Below, piece after piece: positions 1 through 7,701 of a stretch of DNA of 64,000 nt (within the stretch, counting starts at the first letter, position 1; each line of letters starts with the position of its first letter). A program made the position numbers and the translations under genes. Below the pieces are notes generated by a model, which saw only the letters and a list, made by a program, of their open reading frames with translations, was not told the DNA's origin and did no database searches. Where the stretch lies: assembly GCF_002140975.2 (NCBI RefSeq), contig NZ_CP147247.1, positions 1,116,001 to 1,180,000 on the forward strand. The letters run 5' to 3'. The stretch is from Enterococcus sp. 9E7_DIV0242 (GTDB lineage: Bacteria; Bacillota; Bacilli; Lactobacillales; Enterococcaceae).

Positions 1-353
1 AAAATATCTGAAAGATAAAGTGGGTTCTGTCCCTGTGCCAGTGGTTGGATTTCTGCTAAACGATCTTCCGAAAGAGCCTTCACAATATGTGCATCTACCC
101 AATTGCTGCTATTGAACTTGCCACGGTAGCCCGCCTTTTCATAAATGTTTTCGATCGTGCTGATACTTTCCATCTGTGCAACCATTCCATTTGCGGTTTG
201 CTGGATAGCCACCTGTTGCCCTTGTACCTCTGAAGTTTTGGCAATACTAAACAATACCCCACCGAATAATAGAGAAGCTAAGCCAAAAAGAATGATTGCA
301 CCAAGCAGCTCGACCAAAGATAAGCCACGCTCGTTATTTAGCAACTTTTTCAC
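1..353 (-). CDS. Type IV pilin-like (pseudopilin) protein, partial
   Basis: The leftward gene starts at a GTG (351-353) behind an AGGAGGAG ribosome site and is open to the window edge, so its C-terminus is missing. I translated it by hand. It begins MKKLLNNERG followed by LSLVELLGAIILFG, a class III (prepilin) signal: Gly at -1, a hydrophobic helix after it, and Glu at +5. Such proteins are cut by a prepilin peptidase and assemble into type IV pilus or type II secretion-like fibres. It sits 10 bp after the next pilin-like gene, so the two are probably co-transcribed. Whether the fibre is adhesive, secretory or for DNA uptake cannot be said; the assembly ATPase and platform protein are not in the window. 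Confidence 0.8.
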   Translation of the reverse strand, partial: MKKLLNNERGLSLVELLGAIILFGLASLLFGGVLFSIAKTSEVQGQQVAIQQTANGMVAQMESISTIENIYEKAGYRGKFNSSNWVDAHIVKALSEDRLAEIQPLAQGQNPLYLSDI

Positions 354-363
354 TGTTCTCCTC

Positions 364-1068
364 CTATGATTCAGCAACCCAATTGATATAGGTTTCTGTT
401 AATAGATTGCCCTTTATTCTGTCATAGACCTGAATCGTTAGTCCTACACCATCTGTTCGTGGATTATATGCCTGTATCCCTTCTTTTCGACGCACGACTA
501 CTTTCACTAAATAGTCAGTTTCTTCACCGGAACGATCGATATACTGTCCTAAATAAAGTTGGTTCTCACTGCTTCGTAATGCTTCCGGTAAAAATTCTGG
601 CTCCGTCAGTCGATACTTGATTTTTTGAATAAATACACCACGTTCAGAATCGTTAACAGGCACTTCAAGTTCTCCATATTTGGCTCGACCGATCCCTGAA
701 TCTTTTTGAATCCCGGAATTATCTAAGATCAGATGCTCTCTCCGCTCCGTCTGCTCTGCTGTTAATGCACTAGATGTTTCAACAAATACAAACGTGTTCA
801 AATTCGCGACATCCTGTATCTGCGCTTTATATAGCAGCCACTCCTTCACATCTTCCCGAGCAAAAATTGCTTCTTCCTTTTTCGTATTAAGCTGAATCGC
901 TTGGTTATTTTGATAAATCAATGACGCAATAAAAAGGAAGCACACCCCTAAAATGACAATCGCAAAAAGAACTTCTAACAATGAAAATCCGTGCTCATCT
1001 AAACACATTCTTTTCAGCTTTTCTCCATATATTCTTTTTACAGAATAACGCTTATGCTTTTTCATCAT
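364..1068 (-). CDS. Type IV pilin-like protein with prepilin N-terminal signal
   Basis: About 234 residues. A basic leader is followed by the cleavage motif EHG then FSLLEVLFAIVILG, with Glu at +5 and one hydrophobic helix; the rest is a soluble globular domain I do not recognise. The size is larger than a ComGC-type major pilin and fits a minor pilin or PilV-like subunit. I placed the start at the ATG pair near 1068, giving a leader of basic residues; a GTG at 1101 would add 11 residues, and neither has a clear ribosome site. It lies between the wall hydrolase gene and the second pilin gene on the same strand. Assignment as a prepilin-like protein is firm; its role is inference from context. 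Confidence 0.75.
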   Translation of the reverse strand: MMKKHKRYSVKRIYGEKLKRMCLDEHGFSLLEVLFAIVILGVCFLFIASLIYQNNQAIQLNTKKEEAIFAREDVKEWLLYKAQIQDVANLNTFVFVETSSALTAEQTERREHLILDNSGIQKDSGIGRAKYGELEVPVNDSERGVFIQKIKYRLTEPEFLPEALRSSENQLYLGQYIDRSGEETDYLVKVVVRRKEGIQAYNPRTDGVGLTIQVYDRIKGNLLTETYINWVAES

Positions 1069-1121
1069 GATCCATCTCGAACCTTTCGGGCTTGCTAGCA
1101 CTGCTCATTTGACATACCTTG

Positions 1122-2387
1122 CTACTCATCTTCAGCCACCGGGGACATCCCCACTCCTTTTATCGGAGTAGAAATATTTTGATTGCCATGAATCTCTTTT
1201 ACAGGTTGTTTAAAGATGGATAATTTCTCTTCTACCCAGCTCCTGATCGTATAGGTTTTCTTTTCTTTTTTCTCTGTTGTACTTGCAGTTGTAGACTCTG
1301 TTTCTTTTTCAAAACTGTAGCTTGTCGCTGATTTTTTCCCTTTAGCGGCAGTTGAAGACTCAACTGTCTTTGATTCAGTCTTTTTAGTGGCCGAAGCCTT
1401 TGTTCCCGGTTTAACGTCATACTGCGTTAAATCATAGGCTTCGATCAGTGCATTCAATTTACTACCATACTGAGTATCCGTTGCATAACGACCTGTTAAG
1501 AAGGCTGTCACGTCTTTATAGTTCTCAGTAGTTGATTTCCACGTTTTTTTGTAAAAATCTTTATTTCCATCGATCCCATTTTTCAATAGTTTGGCATAAT
1601 CCTCCAATGACTCTTTGTAGCTTGGGTATTTTCTAAAGCTGGCAGTGATCGTATATAGACTGCCGCTGCCGTTATCTTCTTGTGTCGAAAAACTCACACT
1701 TTTTCCGTTAAAGCTGCCCTTCACCCCAAACAAATTGTAATTGGGTGGACTTGAGAGACTGCTGCTGCCAGAGCCGGTCTCCAATATTGCCTGACTGATC
1801 ATAACAGATGCATATAGCTCATTTTCCCATGCAATCTCCTGTGCAAACGCACTGATTGAAGCAATGAACTCTCCTGTGCTTTGGTTTTTTACCACTGAAA
1901 ATTGGTAGTTTTCTTCGACAGTCTCCGTTTCAGCTATACCTGGGAAATGTTCCGCCATTTCTTCCGTAAAGGCTGCTGCTTTTTCTTCCTGAGCAGACTC
2001 AGCCTGTTGTCCGACAATAACTTGCCCTGTAAGCCCTGGCGAACTAATCTCTGGCTGTGGCTGCTCGTCACTACTTTCAGTTGGAATGATAGGAGTTGAA
2101 CTCTCACTGCTCTCTGTACTTGAGTACCCTGTATCAGTATCCTCAGTTGTAGCTGATGAGTTATATTCCACCGAGCTTTCACTCGTTGTTTCATCTAAAG
2201 ACATATCTAACGAAGAACTATCTAAATAGTATTCTTGCTCTGCTCTTTCAGTTGTCTCGTTTAATGATTCATCCGTATCATTTGATTGCTCCATCGCCAT
2301 TAACTGCCCCGGATTTACCTTTATCGCTACTGCAAGGACGCTACTGCATAGCAACAGACCTACTATATATTTTGTCTTTCTAGTCAT
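1122..2387 (-). CDS. Secreted glucosaminidase-type peptidoglycan hydrolase
   Basis: 421 residues. Residues 1-32 form a signal or anchor segment, about 33-150 are a Ser/Thr/Glu-rich spacer, and about 160-310 match the mannosyl-glycoprotein endo-beta-N-acetylglucosaminidase family (FlgJ/LytG type). Visible family features are ISQAILETGSG with the likely catalytic Glu, NYNLFGVKG, and a YATDTQYG segment. The tail is rich in Lys, Ser and Thr and has no LysM repeats that I can see. Hydrolases of this kind open septal or lateral peptidoglycan. Placed directly before two pilin-like genes, it could make a passage for a fibre through the wall; this is inference. Its start overlaps the end of the preceding gene by 8 bp, which suggests translational coupling. 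Confidence 0.8.
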   Translation of the reverse strand: MTRKTKYIVGLLLCSSVLAVAIKVNPGQLMAMEQSNDTDESLNETTERAEQEYYLDSSSLDMSLDETTSESSVEYNSSATTEDTDTGYSSTESSESSTPIIPTESSDEQPQPEISSPGLTGQVIVGQQAESAQEEKAAAFTEEMAEHFPGIAETETVEENYQFSVVKNQSTGEFIASISAFAQEIAWENELYASVMISQAILETGSGSSSLSSPPNYNLFGVKGSFNGKSVSFSTQEDNGSGSLYTITASFRKYPSYKESLEDYAKLLKNGIDGNKDFYKKTWKSTTENYKDVTAFLTGRYATDTQYGSKLNALIEAYDLTQYDVKPGTKASATKKTESKTVESSTAAKGKKSATSYSFEKETESTTASTTEKKEKKTYTIRSWVEEKLSIFKQPVKEIHGNQNISTPIKGVGMSPVAEDE

Positions 2388-2685
2388 AAAATGATTGCTC
2401 TCCCCTCAAATATTGCTGTCGTTCTCTGCTTACTCTTATTCTGGTCGCTTGCGCTTCCTTCCAGATATACCGTTGATAATGACAAGCATTCATTCGGAAA
2501 AAAATCATCAGCATCACAAGTAGCATCAATAATATTAAATGAGCGAGTGTCATCTTCTCTTGAAAATCAGTAAAATAGCAAAAGAAAAAGGCGATACCGA
2601 AGATGAGTAACAGGACACAAGAAGCAATAAAATGAATCCTATATAACAAGGTATAGCGCCTAAAATCTGAATTACGCTTGTGCAT
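2380..2685 (-). CDS. Small two-helix membrane protein
   Basis: About 101 residues from the ATG at 2685, beginning MHKRNSDFRR; an upstream GTG at 2721 would add 12 residues but has no ribosome site. Two hydrophobic stretches at roughly residues 17-37 and 48-68 are followed by a basic, Arg-rich tail. No family recognised. Its stop overlaps the start of the wall hydrolase gene, so the two belong to one transcript. The layout (two helices, basic cytoplasmic ends) would suit an accessory membrane subunit of the pilin-like system, but there is no direct evidence. Confidence 0.55.
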   Translation of the reverse strand: MHKRNSDFRRYTLLYRIHFIASCVLLLIFGIAFFFCYFTDFQEKMTLAHLILLMLLVMLMIFFRMNACHYQRYIWKEAQATRIRVSRERQQYLRGEQSFYD

Positions 2686-2750
2686 AGTAAAAGAACACTC
2701 TCCTTCTTGTTTTTTGATCACATGCTGTCTTATTACTGATAAAAAGACGA

Positions 2751-2779
2751 TGTATACATAGTAACCTTTATATTGACAG
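2751..2779 (-). promoter_or_regulatory. Possible promoter for the membrane protein-hydrolase-pilin genes
   Basis: On the minus strand a CTGTCA-like -35 (2774-2779) and TATACA -10 (2751-2756) are 17 bp apart, upstream of the gene starting at 2685. It lies in the 180-bp gap after the regulator gene, so the distal genes may be separately transcribed and controlled by that regulator. The -35 is weak. Confidence 0.3.
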
Positions 2780-2864
2780 AATTTTCAAATAATTGAACTC
2801 GGTCAAAAACCTATATGGTCCCTTACATTCCGCATATCAACTAAGAACACCTATCTGTAAACGA

Positions 2865-3578
2865 TCATTCTATTTCTATATCTAACATATACCCTTTTGC
2901 CCAAACCGTACGAACGATGTCTGAACTACTAGAATTGGTACTCTTCTTAATTTTTCTTCTTAAGTAACAGACCAAATTAGCCAGACGTGCGCGATAAGAG
3001 TCCACTTCTTCTTCCTGCCAAATAAAATTTTTAAGCTCTTCATAGCCAAATACTTTTCCGCGTTCACTACCAAGGATAACAAGCAAGCGATATTCCAGCT
3101 TAGTCAAGGGAATCTCTATACTATCTGCAATCCGAATACTTCGATTTTCTTCGTAAATATGGAGTAACTCGGTCGGTTGTTCCTTCGACTGAATCGCGTT
3201 GTTTGTTGCCTTTCCATCATGATGACTAACGCTATTATGTATAATGAGTTCAAGCTCTGTCGGTGTGCAGTCATTAGAAATATTTCCATGCATACCTAAC
3301 TTTAAATAGACTAAACGATTAAGCTCTACGATTCGATTTGAAAAAGTCCAAATAAAAGCGTTCGTTTTTTCTTTTATTTGAAAAACCAAATTACAGATTT
3401 CCCAAAGAACAACTTCACTTTCTTCTTGAAAATGAAGGATTACCGCATCCACTTCATCTCCCGCATCAAGCAACTCTTCTGGTTCCATCAGATGAACATC
3501 GTACTGGTTTGCTCGCAATTCATTTATATACCTATCATCTATCTTTCCATTAATGTTGACTATACTAACTGTGTACAT
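2865..3578 (-). CDS. OmpR-type winged-helix response regulator-like protein
   Basis: 237 residues from the ATG at 3578 (AGAGG eight bases upstream). The N-terminal 110 residues look like a divergent receiver fold without an obvious run of phosphorylation-site residues; about 150-237 form a Trans_reg_C winged helix (IPLTKLEYRLLVIL, then YRARLANLVCYLRRKI and WAKGYML). No histidine kinase gene is adjacent. It sits in the middle of the pilin-like cluster and is the obvious candidate to regulate it or distant genes. Because it lies in the cluster that the invertible promoter would serve, switching could be amplified through it. The family is clear; target and signal are unknown. Confidence 0.75.
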   Translation of the reverse strand: MYTVSIVNINGKIDDRYINELRANQYDVHLMEPEELLDAGDEVDAVILHFQEESEVVLWEICNLVFQIKEKTNAFIWTFSNRIVELNRLVYLKLGMHGNISNDCTPTELELIIHNSVSHHDGKATNNAIQSKEQPTELLHIYEENRSIRIADSIEIPLTKLEYRLLVILGSERGKVFGYEELKNFIWQEEEVDSYRARLANLVCYLRRKIKKSTNSSSSDIVRTVWAKGYMLDIEIE

Positions 3579-3624
3579 CCAAGTCACCTCTATCCATTTC
3601 TCTATTTAATTACTTCAAAAATAG

Positions 3625-4851
3625 TTACGAACTTCCAAAAACTCTATAATTTTTCTTGAAGACTTCCTCTTTCTTAAATTGCTCTTGTTTACTTTCCTGC
3701 TTTTTTTCTGGCTGAATAGCCTGTGCATCAATTATTTTTCTTAAAAAATAATTTTCTCCTTGCAGCAAGTCAAAATAAGCGGCTTTGCTGACTAAGCTGT
3801 TGTAATCTGGTTGCGCTATTTTGACATAAGGGGAGCGAAACCACGGAGATTGATTGATGAGTACACGCATATCGATCGCACGGCATTCGTCCATCACCAT
3901 ATAAATATCACTGTCAAAGATCATTTCCTTTAACGGTCTTAAATGTTCTTCTTTGTACACCGTTGCATTTTCAAAAGCAGAAGTTTCGGCAGCTTGCTTG
4001 ACGAGTTCTTTATTAATTTCCCACAGTTTTTCCAAGTACCTCGCTTTTTGTTTCAAGTAAGAATACTCTCGTAAACTAATTTGTAAAAATTTCGAGTTTT
4101 TTTTCTCTTCTGATTTTTGTAGATAACTGATGCTAGAATCAATGACTGTCTGTTCTAACTTTTCTATTAGAAGCTCCAGCCTTTCATTCGCAATACGCAT
4201 CCGTTCTTTCGTATAATTGCTTCGTTTTGCTTCTTCTTTATAAACCAATAACTGGTTTTCCAAGCTAGCTGTTTCATCTGAAAACTGGAGCTGCTTTGGC
4301 CGTACTTCTTTTTGGAAAGACTGTTTTTCTTCCGTTCTATGTACTGACTGAAAATCGAGTAATTTCTTTACTGCAATTTGCTGTTCTATTTCGCGACACA
4401 GTACTTTTACTGCTTCTTTTATTGGAAAAAATAATTGCTGTTGAATACTGGCTTGTAGCTGTATATCAAAGGGGAATCCCTCTTCTCGATAAACAATGGG
4501 AACAAACTCAATGTAATACCTTTGTCGCCCATGCTTTTTCACTTCTCTTTTACAGCTCACCCAGGCAAACTGAGGGAGCAGAACTGCCAATTCCTGCAGA
4601 ACCCGCTCCCATTTTAATTCCCCTGATATTATTGAAATCTCCATATGGCAGACAGCTGTCATGACCTCAAACATTGCTTTAAAGCGCGCATTGACCTGTT
4701 CGTACTCACACTTCCCCTTGAGCTGCCTTCCCAAATGAAGTTTTTCACAAATTAAACAAACTTCTTCCAACGTTTCTCGTTTATAAAGAAGCTCGTCTGT
4801 TAACGGGGCTGATGTCGGGTAAATGGTCACTTGCAGTTCTTTTCTCTTCAT
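3625..4851 (-). CDS. Unrecognised 408-residue protein with central coiled coil
   Basis: I do not recognise a family. The protein has no signal peptide or membrane helix, so it is probably cytoplasmic. Residues 1-165 look globular, about 170-290 are charged and helical with coiled-coil character, and 290-385 look globular again before a Lys-rich tail. The start at 4851 has GGAGGG about ten bases upstream and lies 71 bp inside the preceding gene, in another frame, which points to tight translational coupling. Being encoded with a coiled-coil partner and followed by a regulator suggests a paired regulatory or scaffolding role. Function unknown. Confidence 0.6.
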   Translation of the reverse strand: MKRKELQVTIYPTSAPLTDELLYKRETLEEVCLICEKLHLGRQLKGKCEYEQVNARFKAMFEVMTAVCHMEISIISGELKWERVLQELAVLLPQFAWVSCKREVKKHGRQRYYIEFVPIVYREEGFPFDIQLQASIQQQLFFPIKEAVKVLCREIEQQIAVKKLLDFQSVHRTEEKQSFQKEVRPKQLQFSDETASLENQLLVYKEEAKRSNYTKERMRIANERLELLIEKLEQTVIDSSISYLQKSEEKKNSKFLQISLREYSYLKQKARYLEKLWEINKELVKQAAETSAFENATVYKEEHLRPLKEMIFDSDIYMVMDECRAIDMRVLINQSPWFRSPYVKIAQPDYNSLVSKAAYFDLLQGENYFLRKIIDAQAIQPEKKQESKQEQFKKEEVFKKNYRVFGSS

Positions 4852-5713
4852 TAGTGAATTTCCCTCCCCGTATTTCTAGCTGGCCAACTCTTTCTGCACT
4901 CGCGATTAGTCTATCAAAAGTGTGATTGGATTCTTTTTTCATTTCTACCAATCTTTCACGATATTTCTCGGCTTCCTGCTTAACCATGTGTAGTTCCATT
5001 GCAGATTCTGCCAAAACTTTTCGAGCATCGGCTTCAGCTGTTTCACGAATTTGTTCGCCTTCCCATTGCGCTCGGGCAATAACTTCGCGCTGTTGTTCCT
5101 TCGTCTCAATAATAATATTTGCCAAATCATTTTTTAAGACATCCTGTTGTTGAAGCTGCTTTTGCAACTCACTGATTTGTTGATTTTGATCAATAATCTT
5201 ATTTTCATAGGTCCGCTTCACAGAATCCACCTGATTGTCTTGCTTTCTCACCTGTTGTTTGCGATCTGCAAGCTCATCTTCCAACTGCTCTATATGATTC
5301 TTGTATTCTCTTAAAACTGCATCGGAGTCACTTCTTATTTGAGCGATTTCATCCTCTAATTGTCTTCTTAGCTCAATAGAAGCTGTTTCAGCAACGTTTT
5401 CTTTTTCAGCTAATAAATTTGTGACTTTATAAAGTTCCTCTTGCTTTTCTTCTAGCTGATCTGTCAATCGCTCAACAGTTTCTTCCAAATGATCGATCTC
5501 GTGCTTCAATTCTTCCTCTTCACGGCGAGAATCCAACGGATCTTCATAGCGCTGATAGCCCTCTCGCTCTTTCTTTTTTTTAGCAGTCATTTGTGGGCGA
5601 TCATTGTATTCTTCTTCCTCATAATCCGTGTATTCATCATAATCTTCTTCATCTTCATAAATGTACACTTCATCGTACTCCTGATCGTCTTTACGTTTTC
5701 CTAATCCAAACAT
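4781..5713 (-). CDS. Acidic, DivIVA-like coiled-coil protein, first gene of the cluster
   Basis: 310 residues from the ATG at 5713 (GGAG eleven bases upstream); a GTG at 5722 is possible but sits too close to that site. It starts MFGLGKRKDDQ, then has a strongly acidic, Tyr-rich stretch to about residue 40, and from about 75 to 285 a nearly continuous coiled coil. The part around IIIETKEQQREVIARAQ and the later Ala/Glu-rich segment resemble the C-terminal coiled coil of DivIVA/GpsB proteins, which mark curved membrane, but the conserved N-terminal DivIVA lipid-binding domain is not evident. It is the first gene downstream of the invertible segment, and no strong promoter is seen in the 130 bp between them. 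Confidence 0.6.
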   Translation of the reverse strand: MFGLGKRKDDQEYDEVYIYEDEEDYDEYTDYEEEEYNDRPQMTAKKKKEREGYQRYEDPLDSRREEEELKHEIDHLEETVERLTDQLEEKQEELYKVTNLLAEKENVAETASIELRRQLEDEIAQIRSDSDAVLREYKNHIEQLEDELADRKQQVRKQDNQVDSVKRTYENKIIDQNQQISELQKQLQQQDVLKNDLANIIIETKEQQREVIARAQWEGEQIRETAEADARKVLAESAMELHMVKQEAEKYRERLVEMKKESNHTFDRLIASAERVGQLEIRGGKFTNEEKRTASDHLPDISPVNRRASL

Positions 5714-5843
5714 GTCTATCACTGCTCCAATCCAGTACTTATTTTATTTTTTCTTCATTTCTGCAAATCAGACATTTAGCAACTTTGATTCAATAAATTT
5801 TTAAATAAGTTCTTTGATACATTCCCAGTTCAATTAGTTGACA

Positions 5844-5872
5844 ACTTTCTTAATTCAACTAAAATTGAGAAA
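5844..5872 (+). repeat. Left 29-bp inverted repeat of the switch
   Basis: Perfect reverse complement of 7290-7318. Its core reads TTCAACTAAAATTGAG. The outer flank (5834-5841) carries TTAGTTGA, an inverted match to TCAACTAA at 5855-5862, so this end looks like a two-arm recombinase site with a 13-bp centre. Confidence 0.85.
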
Positions 5873-5913
5873 AAAGTTCGTACCGTCAATGGTAGCAAGT
5901 GATTCGAAGAAAA

Positions 5914-5940
5914 TTGACCACTTTTCTGACGTGCTATAAT
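5914..5940 (+). promoter_or_regulatory. Possible antisense promoter at the integrase 3' end
   Basis: TTGACC (5914-5919), 15-bp spacer and TATAAT (5935-5940) preceded by TGC, giving an extended -10. It would transcribe rightward, antisense to the recombinase gene, in either orientation of the segment. The TATAAT overlaps the recombinase stop codon, so it may be coincidence. Confidence 0.35.
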
Positions 5941-7049
5941 GACTCGTAAAACATTGTATCCAAGGTTGCCATCGCTACTCTTCTGGTTTCCATTAGCGAG
6001 TCTGTATAAGTATCTAACGTCATTTTTACTGACTGATGGCCAAGTATCTTGCTTAAACTGGCTATGTCGATATCTTTCTCTATACATCTAGTTGCGAAGG
6101 TATGTCTTAAAATATGAAATTTTACATTGTCCAAACCAGCAGCTTTCAGATTTTTTTTGAAATGGTTTGTAATGGTACGTGGCTCCAACAAACCTTGACC
6201 ATTCCCAATCACATACTCTGAGGTTGCTTCTTTGCTTTTTTCAAGCAAATAATTTTTTAAATTATAGGCCAAAGGAATTTGCCGAATCGAGTAGCTCGAT
6301 TTAGGACTACCTTCAATTACTTTCGTTTTAGATAGCTGTGATGACTCATCAAGTACTCTTGACACCGTTCGCTGGACATAAATCAACTCATTGTCAAAAT
6401 CGATATCAGACCATCGCAAACCGCTGATTTCTCCAATCCTCATTCCTGAGTAGAGAGAAAGGATGACTGGTGAACAGCCTCTTTCATGAAACGCCACGAT
6501 CTCCAAACGCTTTTGTTGGGCGATCGTCAATGCATGAACCTCCCTTTTTCTCATCTTTGGTAATTCAACGAAATCACAGGGATTCTCTGAGATATACGCA
6601 TGCTTTTTTGCATCATTCAATGATTTTTTTACAATATTAAAGACATTTTTGATCGACCCAGCAGTTAATTCCTTCTGTAATCCATAGATAAAATTCTGTA
6701 TATCCTTTGTCTGTAGCTTCGTAAGTGGATAATTTCCCAAGCGAGGTAGAATATGTTTTTTGATTAAACGGTAATAATTTGAATATGTTGTTGGTTTTAC
6801 TTTGTTTTTTACTTGCGTGGTTGCCCAATACTGTAGCCAATCCGCAAAAGAACCATAATATGGATTAAGAGGCCCACTTTTTTCCAATCTCTTTGCTTTT
6901 ACTTGAATCAGTTTTTCTTTTACTTCTGTATATTTCTTTCCATAAACAGAGCCGTAGACGATTTTCCCGCTGGTTGTCCGCATCTTAATATAACGTCCTT
7001 CCCAGCGTCCATCTTTTCTTTTATAAATATTTTCACCCTTTTTCGCCAA
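5934..7049 (-). CDS. Tyrosine recombinase (integrase family) inside the invertible segment
   Basis: 371 residues, full length for a Tn916/phage-type integrase. The start is TTG with AAAGGA ten bases upstream. Residues 1-60 form the arm-type DNA-binding region (KGENIYKRKDGRWEGRY), 65-160 the SAM-like core-binding domain, and 165-365 the catalytic domain with the expected residues: Arg in YSGMRIGEISGL, HILRH, LGHQ, and the nucleophile Tyr in TLDTYTD. It should cut and rejoin DNA at short specific sites. No excisionase, relaxase or phage genes are adjacent, and the gene is enclosed by perfect inverted repeats, so a DNA invertase role is more likely than element integration. It could still be derived from a lost mobile element. 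Confidence 0.9.
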   Translation of the reverse strand: MAKKGENIYKRKDGRWEGRYIKMRTTSGKIVYGSVYGKKYTEVKEKLIQVKAKRLEKSGPLNPYYGSFADWLQYWATTQVKNKVKPTTYSNYYRLIKKHILPRLGNYPLTKLQTKDIQNFIYGLQKELTAGSIKNVFNIVKKSLNDAKKHAYISENPCDFVELPKMRKREVHALTIAQQKRLEIVAFHERGCSPVILSLYSGMRIGEISGLRWSDIDFDNELIYVQRTVSRVLDESSQLSKTKVIEGSPKSSYSIRQIPLAYNLKNYLLEKSKEATSEYVIGNGQGLLEPRTITNHFKKNLKAAGLDNVKFHILRHTFATRCIEKDIDIASLSKILGHQSVKMTLDTYTDSLMETRRVAMATLDTMFYESL

Positions 7050-7193
7050 AATAATCGCGTCCTTTCTCCATATTCGTTTGACAATCTTTTTGACGGCTTA
7101 TTCCATAATTTTCACATCATTTCTGCATTTTATTTGAATTTCGTTTCTTTTTTTAGATCGAAGTAAGCATAAAAAAATATTTATGAGATTTTC

Positions 7194-7222
7194 TTGACAT
7201 AAAATAAACGGATTGTTAGAAT
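7194..7222 (+). promoter_or_regulatory. Strong outward promoter inside the invertible segment
   Basis: Consensus TTGACA (7194-7199), exactly 17 bp, then TAGAAT (7217-7222). It points right, across the right inverted repeat, and in this orientation there is no plus-strand gene before the terminator at 7571-7627. After inversion it would read leftward into the coiled-coil/regulator/pilin cluster. Confidence 0.75.
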
Positions 7223-7289
7223 GATATTGTCATAAGATGAGCAAATCATGAAAACCAATAAAAATAAACTGTCAATTCAATATTTTTTA

Positions 7290-7318
7290 TTTCTCAATTT
7301 TAGTTGAATTAAGAAAGT
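7290..7318 (-). repeat. Right 29-bp inverted repeat of the switch
   Basis: Perfect reverse complement of 5844-5872. It lies 68 bp downstream of the -10 of the outward promoter, so a transcript starting in the segment crosses the repeat in either orientation. Confidence 0.85.
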
Positions 7319-7570
7319 ATATAGCTATATTTTTTTGCTATTTTCAACTAATAATCTAACACAAAATTCTCATACAACATAATTAAAATAACATACTGAA
7401 TCTAATAATTGTTAAAAAATTCGAAATTCATCAAAAGAAAATAGATATTTTTTATTTTCTATTTCAATTTCTTTTTTGCTGTAAAAGATACTTTATTTTT
7501 TGAATATCACGAAAAAATAACACGAGCCGTCAGACGATTTTTTCGCAAAGTTTTTTCAGCTAAGAATACC

Positions 7571-7627
7571 AAATAAATACGACCCAGACTTTCCTTAATT
7601 TTAGGAAAATCCGGGTCGTATTTATTT
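7571..7627 (-). terminator. Long hairpin terminator after the PTS gene
   Basis: A 15-bp perfect stem (7571-7585 with 7613-7627) has a second inner stem formed by TTTCC and GGAAA. It lies about 75 bp after the PTS gene stop and would also stop rightward transcripts leaving the invertible segment. Confidence 0.75.
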
Positions 7628-7701
7628 GCTTGTATAAGTCTGAAATAACAAAATGCTCAGACTATTTAATTACCATAAAATCGTAAGAGGTTGGACACGA
7701 T

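Larger units (their letters stand above)
5844..7318. other. Putative invertible DNA segment with its own recombinase (phase switch)
   Basis: A 1475-bp segment is bounded by perfect 29-bp inverted repeats (5844-5872 and 7290-7318). Inside are a complete tyrosine recombinase gene and, near the right end, a strong rightward promoter (7194-7222). In this orientation the promoter fires away from the cluster at 1-5713 into a gene-free stretch ended by a strong hairpin (7571-7627). Inversion would carry the -35 to about 5963-5968 and the -10 to about 5940-5945 on the minus strand, some 220 bp before the first gene. Inverted rather than direct repeats argue against an ordinary attL/attR pair. The sequence facts are direct; inversion and its effect are inferred. 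Confidence 0.75.

Noticed and set aside
5489..5796. Plus-strand hydrophobic frames opposite the coiled-coil gene
   Set aside because: They mirror the acidic, Glu/Asp-rich N-terminus on the other strand and lack ribosome sites.
5844..7318. attL/attR of an integrated phage or ICE
   Set aside because: The repeats are inverted, not direct, and there are no excisionase, relaxase or phage genes beside the recombinase.
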